Source: Ogataea parapolymorpha DL-1 (lineage: Eukaryota > Ascomycota > Pichiomycetes > Pichiales > Pichiaceae). From it: DNA of 64,000 bases. The stretch is from assembly GCF_000187245.1 (NCBI RefSeq), contig NC_027861.1:930001-994000 (forward strand), read 5' to 3'. Made by a program: the position numbers and the translations under genes. The notes beneath the pieces are model-generated. The model saw only the letters and a list, made by a program, of their open reading frames with translations, ran no database searches and was not told the DNA's origin. Below are positions 57,530 to 64,000 of the stretch, piece after piece (position 1 is the first letter of the stretch; each line of letters begins with the position of its first letter).

Positions 57530-59032
57530 TTACGTAGGAAATACTTTCGTAATCTGTTCCCTTTTGAAAACCTCTCCTGTCAAAGGGTCAAGAAGTTCAT
57601 AGTTGTCCAACAGACCACTAAACTCGTTCTTACTAAGAATTCCAAACGAGTCCTTTAATTCTTTGGAAAGCTGAGCTGGTATGAGCTTCGATTGCTCGAA
57701 TTTATCCCCACTAATCTTGAAAGATTTCGAAATCAGTTTCTCATATTGGTATATATTACCATTGGGAAGCATCACTGGATAGTCGTAGATATTCGACTTC
57801 ACCTGATGAGAAAAGGGGATATCATGAGTGAGTTCATAAAGATCGGGTGAACATATTGGACATTCATTATGTATCGCAAGTCTACCATCCTTGTTCCTGG
57901 TGTCGATCAAGTAATCGTCGAAATTGATGTCACTCGTACTGACTTGACTAAGGGTCGAGGAGCGTACACAAGATCTTGTCTTAAGGGCAGTGGATCCCAC
58001 ACTCAAAAGCAATAGCAGGTCTGGTTTCTGGCTTATTCCATATATAGAATTGTAGTTGAACAGGAAAAAATCAGCTAGCTTGGACCATTTACTTTCCTCC
58101 AAAAGCTCCTTTAACGGTGATACATTCCCTTCAATTTGGCTCACCATGTTCATACTCTGGTCATAAAATGAGGAAGTTTTTTCATGTTCGCGTTTGTGGG
58201 GTAGCTGAGTAGTGTCATTCAAGTAAGTTCGGTTCCAGCAAAGCAATGCCGCACCTGAAGCAATTTTGTATAAGTTGTCGTCCACATTCGTGTCCAAGAA
58301 ATTCACCAAGTATTCACTAGCAATCTCTAGAGCCTTGGAAAGCTCCCCTAGCTTAACGTTTTCAATGAAACTTTGAAAATAAGTTTCAAATTTCAGAGAA
58401 GAGTTTGGATCGTTTTCGTCCTGAATTGACTTGAGACTCTTTTTGTTTTCGGTGCACCATTTGATCAATATTTTCAAATTTTTGTGGAACTTGATTTCAT
58501 TATATATTTCTAGACCTTGTAATATCACATCATAGTCAATAAGGTCATCAAGTCCCAATTTCTTAGCCAAAATAACACCCGAGTTGTGCTTATCCGAATG
58601 AGCTTGGTCCATATAAGAGCTTTTGAGAAGAAAATCAATCAACAAAAGGTTGATCTCTTCTCTGTAGAGCGAAGCATATTTGGTAAGTGCTTCTTCGCTG
58701 GAGAGGTCTTTTTTGTGGCTATCATATAATGTTTGAAACTGTTTAAGCTTGCGTAGTCTCATTTTCAGCCTTGAAATAAACTTGTTGTGCTCTTCGACCC
58801 TTCTCTTAATATCATTGCTGAACATCTCCTGTTGTTGAATAGCGGCGTCAATAAGATCCAATTTCTCCTGCTTATTGCGGGTGTTCTCAATTAGCTTTAT
58901 CTGGGATATACAATAGCTTTTATGTGTCTCCACAAGTTTTTGTATGCTTTTGAAGTTCTTCCTCAGCACTTCAATTGGCGTTCGAAATTGAGATTGCTTC
59001 AACTGCAAATGAAAATCAACTGAATGAATCAT
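57530..59032 (-). CDS. FYV10: GID/CTLH ubiquitin ligase subunit Gid9 (Fyv10, MAEA)
   Basis: Started at the ATG at 59032 (500 residues, MIHSVDFHLQLKQSQFRTPI); an in-frame GTG three codons upstream is not used. The N-terminal helices (EVLRKNFKSIQKLVETHKSY), a LisH-like stretch near 130-170 and a CTLH domain (about 175-260, EIYNEIKFHKNLKILIKWC) lead to the degenerate RING at the C-terminus with CPICSPDLYEL, IPFSHQVKS and VMLPNGNIYQYEKL. With Gid2 it forms the catalytic pair of the GID E3 ligase, which degrades gluconeogenic enzymes such as fructose-1,6-bisphosphatase when glucose returns. Confidence 0.87.
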   Translation of the reverse strand: MIHSVDFHLQLKQSQFRTPIEVLRKNFKSIQKLVETHKSYCISQIKLIENTRNKQEKLDLIDAAIQQQEMFSNDIKRRVEEHNKFISRLKMRLRKLKQFQTLYDSHKKDLSSEEALTKYASLYREEINLLLIDFLLKSSYMDQAHSDKHNSGVILAKKLGLDDLIDYDVILQGLEIYNEIKFHKNLKILIKWCTENKKSLKSIQDENDPNSSLKFETYFQSFIENVKLGELSKALEIASEYLVNFLDTNVDDNLYKIASGAALLCWNRTYLNDTTQLPHKREHEKTSSFYDQSMNMVSQIEGNVSPLKELLEESKWSKLADFFLFNYNSIYGISQKPDLLLLLSVGSTALKTRSCVRSSTLSQVSTSDINFDDYLIDTRNKDGRLAIHNECPICSPDLYELTHDIPFSHQVKSNIYDYPVMLPNGNIYQYEKLISKSFKISGDKFEQSKLIPAQLSKELKDSFGILSKNEFSGLLDNYELLDPLTGEVFKREQITKVFPT

Positions 59033-59201
59033 CTTCCACACTTTTTGGCAAGAATTTCTTTCTATTGAGTTTTAGCATTTCCAAAGTCTGTATTACGTAA
59101 GTAAAGATTATCAGGCTGATAAGGAATCTTATAAATGTAGTTCTACTGTTTCTCTATACAGGATAATATAAATGTCAGCTTCTAGTTTTCTAATCATCTA
59201 C

Positions 59202-60302
59202 TCAAGATTGCAACTTTGACAAAATTGCAGCAGTGAACTCGGTAGTTGTAGCTTTTCCACCAATATCCGGCGTCACTGCTTTACCCTCTGCCAACACGTC
59301 GTAAGTTGCCTTGGCGATTTTATCCGCATATGGATCTAGACCAAGATGTCTCAACATCATTGTTGCGGACAAGATCATACCAGTAGGATTGGCAACATTT
59401 TTATCCTTGATATCCAAACCAACGTGTCTGCAACCTGGCTCAAAAACAGCATGTTCTCTACCAAAGTTTGCGCCTGGCACCAGTCCTGGTCCACCAATCA
59501 GGGCGGCACCAATGTTGGATAAAATGGATCCATACAAATTTGGTGTAACCATGACATCAAACTGTTGAGGATAAGAAACGGCTTGCATGGAGGCATTGTC
59601 AACAATCATGTCCTTTACTTCCACGCCTGGGTATTCTGCAAGACCAACTTCTTTCACGGTAGATCTAAACAAACCGTCACCCAATTTCATGATATTGGCC
59701 TTATGAATGGCAGTCACTAGTTTTCTATCATTCTTGATAGCAAAATCGAATGCAAAACGAGCAATTCTTTCAGTCTTGTACTTTGTCATGATTTTGAGAG
59801 ATTCGACAACACCTGGAACTGACTGGTGTTCAAGGCCAGAATACTCACCTTCAGTGTTTTCTCTGACGAGGACAAAATCAATATCCTGAAGCTTAGATGG
59901 AACACCAGGAATATTTTTTATCAGCACCAAAGAAGCAAAGATGTCGAGCTCTTTTCTCAATGCAACATTCAAAGACTTCGCGAAAGGGGAGCTAGGAGTG
60001 TATGTAATACCCTTAAGTCCCACCTTGTTTCTCTTCAAAGACAAGACAGCCTCATCTATTTGAGAAGCAGAACCAGACACTCCCGAGAGCTCCACTGTCT
60101 CCCAATCAATGGGAACATTTTCTGCAGCAAAAATCGTCTTCACCGAATCCGTGATTTCTTTACCAATCCCATCACCGGGAATCAAGGTAACTATGTACTT
60201 TCCGCCATACTTCTTGGGAAGAAAATTCTCATTAACTGTCGTCGCGAATGCTCTTTTACCTGAGGCTTTGACTAAATGGCTCTTGACAAGTTGCGACAAC
60301 AT
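59202..60302 (-). CDS. IDH1: mitochondrial NAD-dependent isocitrate dehydrogenase, regulatory subunit
   Basis: A 366-residue protein with a short presequence (MLSQLVKSHLVKASGKRAFA) and then LPKKYGGKYIVTLIPGDGIGKEITDSVKTIF, which follows S. cerevisiae Idh1 closely (written here as adjoining motifs LPKKYGGKY and LIPGDGIGKE). RENTEGEYSGLEH, the KANIMKLGDGLF block and GGPGLVPGANFGREHAVFEP are also present. Idh1 binds AMP and citrate allosterically and pairs with the catalytic Idh2 in the TCA cycle. Idh1 rather than Idh2 is favoured by the GLEHQSVPGVVES spacing and the KYGGKY start. Two GTGAC (GTCAC) boxes lie about 250-275 bp upstream. Confidence 0.9.
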   Translation of the reverse strand: MLSQLVKSHLVKASGKRAFATTVNENFLPKKYGGKYIVTLIPGDGIGKEITDSVKTIFAAENVPIDWETVELSGVSGSASQIDEAVLSLKRNKVGLKGITYTPSSPFAKSLNVALRKELDIFASLVLIKNIPGVPSKLQDIDFVLVRENTEGEYSGLEHQSVPGVVESLKIMTKYKTERIARFAFDFAIKNDRKLVTAIHKANIMKLGDGLFRSTVKEVGLAEYPGVEVKDMIVDNASMQAVSYPQQFDVMVTPNLYGSILSNIGAALIGGPGLVPGANFGREHAVFEPGCRHVGLDIKDKNVANPTGMILSATMMLRHLGLDPYADKIAKATYDVLAEGKAVTPDIGGKATTTEFTAAILSKLQS

Positions 60303-60895
60303 ATTGAGTACACACTTAGCGAAAAAATGTAGATATCGAATCTAAATTATATATTTTCGAATATAGTGACCATTACGGAAAAGAATCTGCTGCCTGGTAG
60401 GTTTTTCATGCGCCCCAGCCCGCGATGCCGGGCGCTCGTTAATTCTGAGGGGAGAATTTTGCAGGAAATCCGAACTCGAGTCCGACTTTTTGGGTCCCGC
60501 ACGAGGCATTGACAGCAGCTATAACCGAATACGGAGTTTAGTAATCACTGTCGCGTGACCCGTAGTCATGTGACTAATGAATATGGATGAGTCCAAGGTT
60601 TAAGACTACTCGTTGCAAATTGATAAGGACGCACTTGTCTCCTCAGAGCTCTAAGTGTACATCCCTCATAAGTAGATATCTAGTACATTACTTTTAAGTG
60701 CCTTAAAAGATCTCTTCAGCCAGTTTCGAGCTTCATGAGCAAGGGACGCGAGAAATTGGCAAGTCTCAAATTGTAAGCCCAAGGATTTCGAGCTTGGGCG
60801 TGATAATTTTATGATAATTTATGCGCGACTTTTCGTAATGCAATAAGGGCACTCCTTGAACATACCTGATAGAATGAGTAACGCAAAAGGGAATT
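60303..60895. promoter_or_regulatory. 593-bp IDH1 upstream region with paired R-box-like sites and GC-rich palindrome
   Basis: Two GTGAC pentamers (GTCAC on the other strand) lie at 60555-60559 and 60570-60574; GTCAC is the R box bound by Rtg1/Rtg3, which control IDH1 in S. cerevisiae. The second is part of an AGTCA-TG-TGACT dyad at 60564-60575. An AGGGG is at 60448-60452. A GCCCG...CGGGC inverted repeat is at 60418-60433. All are short motifs and only suggestive. No gene is visible. Confidence 0.4.
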
Positions 60896-61825
60896 TCACC
60901 ATTCTATGTTCATTTCACCAAAAGGCTTGCTGGTCTGCAATTCAGTCACTAACCCTTTGGTAATTTCTCCATTCAGATATCTATTGAGTATTGTAGCTTT
61001 TTCATTTGTGCCTTTCCTTCGGTGCCCATCCTCGTGATTTTTTACATTACTTAACTTTTCGTTCTTAGATGCGACTGGACGCCTGAACGAGGATTTTGGC
61101 TCCAAACTTTGAGACTCTGGGATCAGATAAAAGAATAGAAACTCCAGCACTTTCACTTGTACTTCTTTCCATTCACGGGCCAAACTTGCAACGTCAGACT
61201 TATGTGTTAGCAATTCACATAGGTATTGCGGGCCACCCAACCGTTCAAAAATTCTAATGTTTGGAACATTCCGAACAAGTGAACTCACAAGAACAGGTAT
61301 AAGAGCTTCGATGACCTGTGGGCTATATCTTGGGCTGAGAAATTCCAATAAAACCCACATTTTGGACTCGTATGTGATAAGATTGCGAGATGGAGGATGA
61401 AGGAGAAAACAGCCTTGCAAAATCCTGAAAAGTACCCTAAGTGACTCATTTTCCTTGAATGTACTAACAAACGGGATAATTTGGATGAGTTGCGACACCA
61501 CATTATATTGTACTTTGTCTTGGAGAGTCAAGAATTCTCCGAACACCACATCGCCAACTTTGGGTAGTTTCCACCTCCGTTGATAATGACTCTCTAAACT
61601 GTTCGCCAAGCCACTCTCACTTAAAGTTGCCTGTCGTTCAACAATAGATGACGAATTTCCAGTTTTCCTCACTGCGCTTGGCTCATAGGTCAGTTCATCA
61701 TATTTAAGAACGCAAAGCTTTGTTAATAATTCGTCTAGTTCGGATAATCCTAGCTTTACCTGCTCGTGGTCTCTCCTATTGCAATTGATTAGCACATTTT
61801 CAAGGTATTCTTGGAACTCAGGCAT
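60896..61825 (-). CDS. Cdc14-type septation initiation network (SIN) protein
   Basis: A 309-residue helical, armadillo-like protein. The segments LRVLFRILQGCFLLHPPSR, KMWVLLEFLSPRYSPQVIEA and RIFERLGGPQYLCELLTHK match my knowledge of the fungal family named after S. pombe SIN component Cdc14 (unrelated to the S. cerevisiae phosphatase of that name). In S. pombe, Cdc14 is the partner of kinase Sid1 in the cascade that starts septation. The C-terminal 70 residues are basic and polar. The family is missing from S. cerevisiae. I am moderately sure of the assignment. Confidence 0.6.
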   Translation of the reverse strand: MPEFQEYLENVLINCNRRDHEQVKLGLSELDELLTKLCVLKYDELTYEPSAVRKTGNSSSIVERQATLSESGLANSLESHYQRRWKLPKVGDVVFGEFLTLQDKVQYNVVSQLIQIIPFVSTFKENESLRVLFRILQGCFLLHPPSRNLITYESKMWVLLEFLSPRYSPQVIEALIPVLVSSLVRNVPNIRIFERLGGPQYLCELLTHKSDVASLAREWKEVQVKVLEFLFFYLIPESQSLEPKSSFRRPVASKNEKLSNVKNHEDGHRRKGTNEKATILNRYLNGEITKGLVTELQTSKPFGEMNIEW

Positions 61826-62300
61826 TTTTATTCGACTGTTCTAATGCAATGAAATAAGTCATATTAAAATAAACGATTCAAAATATCCTCGATTAGATAT
61901 AGAAATTGTATTAGACCAATTAATTACCTAGAATATTACCTAATGTGTATATTTTCATTCAGAGCAATAACTAACAGCGCTGATTGTATGACGACCATAT
62001 ATACTCTCCTCAATTGATTTGAGAATTCAGTAGTTATTTATCAAGTAGTGACTAGCATCCGTTTTATTCCATTTAAAGTTGCAGCACAAACGCCCCCATA
62101 TGAGCAAGGGCTTGGCTCTTAGCATTCAACGCTCTATACATTGAAACTTTATGCAGTAAGCTACAGTATCTGGCTATGCTATTCAGGGCTATCCAGACCA
62201 GCCAGCTTCACAAGTGGTTATTTTTTAACGGATGATTCAATTTCAATCTCATTTCTGTATATCTGCAGTATGTAGTCAACCCCGTTGTCAGGTTCACTCC

Positions 62301-62320
62301 ATATATATATATATATATAT
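62301..62320. repeat. (AT)10 microsatellite
   Basis: Ten AT dinucleotides in a row, followed by GTATAT. It is likely to vary in length between strains. Confidence 0.95.
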
Positions 62321-62605
62321 GTATATGAGAGTACATCATGATAAATGAGATACAGAGTATTGCAGGCAGAATGCATTGTGTACCTTTCTTACCTCAAAGT
62401 TCATTTTAAATAGATGCGGATGTAGCACTACTTCAGCAAGTGGCTGCGTTCCACTCATGACAGCCTTTTTCGTGCCCTTCACTTCTTGTGGCTTACATGT
62501 CCTCTATTGTCTCGTTGAAAACCACAAGATAGCCAAACCTTTGAAGCAATCTGAATGTAAGAGTGAGATGTCGCACTCTGGATGAGAGGGTAAGTACCAT
62601 TCCCT

Positions 62606-62647
62606 ATTGTATCCTATGTATTGTATCCCATGTATTGTATCCTAAAA
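62606..62647. repeat. 14-bp unit repeated three times
   Basis: Units ATTGTATCCTATGT, ATTGTATCCCATGT and ATTGTATCCTAAAA follow one another directly. The second differs from the first by one base; the third differs in its last part. Confidence 0.9.
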
Positions 62648-63416
62648 TTGTGACCTTTGTCGTGAGACATCTTCATCAATTACTCCACACATGCCAGAGT
62701 ATGTGATTGGTCATTTTACTGTTCCAGGGCGGCAGAAGGAATAAGAGATACCACGATTGTCTTTCGACCATACTGTCAAGATCTCCTTTTTTAAGGCTAT
62801 TTTAAGTTCACTAATTAATTATCCCTCGTTTTTAATTATGTATTTTATCAGTAATCCATCATCCACCCTATATTTTGCTTAAAGTTAGCAACAGGGGTTT
62901 TGATTCTTATAGAGCCATTACAGCAACACTTGCTTTCTTGGAGGTTGCGAATCAAACGATCTCCATATTCGTATCTGCGTGTATATACTATTCCTAGGTA
63001 AGAGATGAAAACCCATCTGGAACTTAAGAGCTCAGTATTAGCAATGTAAGTGGTGGATACTAGCAAATTCAGAGCTCGAATTCTTTATATCTTAGTAGTT
63101 AATATAGTTTTTGTTTACGTAAGTACTTATGGATTAGTATTTGCCCTGTGGATTTATTCTTCTATCCGGCCACAAAAGACTCTATCTCCCAGCTGTCATA
63201 TCTCCAAATCATAATTCAGATATCAGCAGCAGTTATCTTTCTTTGTTGGCATTTGTACAGTCTTATCACAACAGTTCCTCAGAGCTGAAAAAAGCTAGAC
63301 CTTGTTGAGAATACCAAAACATTTCAGTTTCCGGTGATTATCATCCAAGAATACAGAGGATAAGCACAAGTGTTCAAATTTATGAGAACCGTGATTTACT
63401 TCTACTTTTGAGTTTG

Positions 63417-64000
63417 ATGTACAATCTATTTGATGGTCAAACTGCTATCGGTGACATGCTCCTCTTCCTGGCTCATAATGACCCCGTTTCTAATGCACTG
63501 ACGGGAAATAAGATTTTGATAGGCTGTTTGGTCGGTCTGCTTTCCTCTGCTTGTCAATCCATTGGCCTCATTCTTCAGAGAAAATCGCATCTGGCAAATG
63601 AATCCGCGGCTGGGAGTGGCAATCAATTATCTGCATACAAAAGGTCGTTGTGGCATTTAGGATTTTTGTTGTTCATCATCTCTAATGTCTTTGGTTCTAC
63701 AATTCAGCTTTCTACTCTTCCTTTGATTGTATTAAGCCCTCTGCAGTCGATAGGTTTGGTGTTCAATACTGTATTTAACACTTTGATTTTACATGAGGAA
63801 TTTACTCGACAATCTTTTTATGGAACTGTATTGGTTGGTGTGGGAGCATTTTTGATCGCTCTATGCGGCGGAGGTATTGGTGAACCAGAATATGACCTTG
63901 CTGATTTCATCGTCCTTTTGAGTCAAAAGGAGTTCGTTGTCTGGATAAGTGTGCAATTTGGGGTAATTACGCTCATACTTTTTTGGATAATGGTATCCTC
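63417..64000 (+). CDS. NIPA-family magnesium transporter-like membrane protein, 3' end cut by window
   Basis: The frame opens at the ATG at 63417 and runs off the right edge (194 full codons visible). It shows the NIPA (DUF803) signatures: a first helix KILIGCLVGLLSSACQSIGL followed by ILQRKSHL, then HLGFLLFIISNVFGSTIQL, LPLIVLSPLQSIGLVFNTVF, an ILHEEFTRQ loop and VLVGVGAFLIALCGG. This is four membrane helices of the usual nine or so. Mammalian NIPA proteins move Mg2+; the function of yeast members is less certain. The frame upstream is open back to 63309 but has no ATG. Confidence 0.8.
   Translation, partial: MYNLFDGQTAIGDMLLFLAHNDPVSNALTGNKILIGCLVGLLSSACQSIGLILQRKSHLANESAAGSGNQLSAYKRSLWHLGFLLFIISNVFGSTIQLSTLPLIVLSPLQSIGLVFNTVFNTLILHEEFTRQSFYGTVLVGVGAFLIALCGGGIGEPEYDLADFIVLLSQKEFVVWISVQFGVITLILFWIMVS

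Larger units (their letters stand above)
61826..63416. other. 1.6-kb AT-rich gene-free stretch with short tandem repeats
   Basis: The longest gap in the window. Only short open frames (about 72 codons or fewer) without family character are present. It contains an (AT)10 run at 62301-62320 and a 14 bp unit repeated three times at 62606-62647. A sampled line at 61921 has 18 of 60 G+C. I see no LTR ends, tRNA or transposase. Its role is unknown; replication origin, centromere-proximal DNA or decayed element are possible. Confidence 0.5.

Noticed and set aside
61826..63416. Decayed transposon or solo LTR
   Set aside because: No TG...CA ended repeat, target-site duplication, or reverse-transcriptase/transposase fragment could be found by eye.
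1..64000. CRISPR arrays, bacterial operons, ribosome binding sites
   Set aside because: The window is yeast nuclear DNA; no regularly spaced repeats are present.

Overview
This is a stretch of budding-yeast nuclear chromosome with about 36 protein genes, almost all intronless and closely packed on both strands (gaps of 14 to 300 bp are common). The gene set (SLD5, MCD1, PSE1, AIM10, PNC1, FKS1, HAK1, GID9, IDH1 and others) is that of an ascomycete yeast. CTG codons in PSE1 (near 28150) fall at positions that are leucine in S. cerevisiae Pse1, so CTG is read as Leu and this is not a CUG-Ser yeast. The GC-rich left side, a HAK1 potassium transporter, a GPI-PLD homologue and a SIN-type Cdc14 homologue, all absent from S. 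cerevisiae, fit a methylotrophic Pichiaceae yeast such as Ogataea. That species call is inference. I found no tRNA, rRNA, CRISPR array or complete mobile element.

Layout. 1-9.3 kb: RTC1 (SEACAT/GATOR2, cut by the left edge), SLD5 (GINS), PAC11 (dynein intermediate chain), MCD1 (cohesin kleisin), a PMT2-subfamily O-mannosyltransferase and PIN4. 9.5-21.9 kb: SBH1, AIM10, an MNN2/MNN5-like mannosyltransferase, a small mitochondrial LEA-like protein, a coiled-coil protein, a C2H2 factor, a KTR-family mannosyltransferase, a mitochondrial helical-repeat protein, PPN2 and AIM11. 22-29.9 kb: PNC1, a large unrecognised protein in a GC-poorer island, PSE1 and PXR1. 29.9-39.7 kb: a cell-wall glucan block with two GAS1-type glucanosyltransferases directly downstream of FKS1, all on one strand. 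39.7-49.7 kb: TRM5, a secreted GH15 glucoamylase, HAK1, a TMEM19/DUF92 protein and a GPI-PLD homologue. 49.9-64 kb: HFL1, a low-complexity coiled-coil protein, chitin deacetylase, a LOG-family protein, an unrecognised protein, BMT5, GID9, IDH1, a SIN Cdc14 homologue, a 1.6 kb gene-free AT-rich stretch, and a NIPA-family protein cut by the right edge.

Themes. Cell wall and secretory glycosylation recur: PMT, MNN2/5-like, KTR, two GAS, FKS1, chitin deacetylase and GPI-PLD. The clearest unusual structures are at two gene starts. FKS1 has no genomic ATG: its start codon appears to be assembled by splicing (A|TG), using an intron with a perfect TACTAAC branch site and a GAAA-capped hairpin. HAK1 has an in-frame TAA just after its only plausible ATG, which a possible 42-nt intron would remove. 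Base composition falls from GC-rich on the left to AT-rich on the right, which may mark the approach to a centromere or other late-replicating region.
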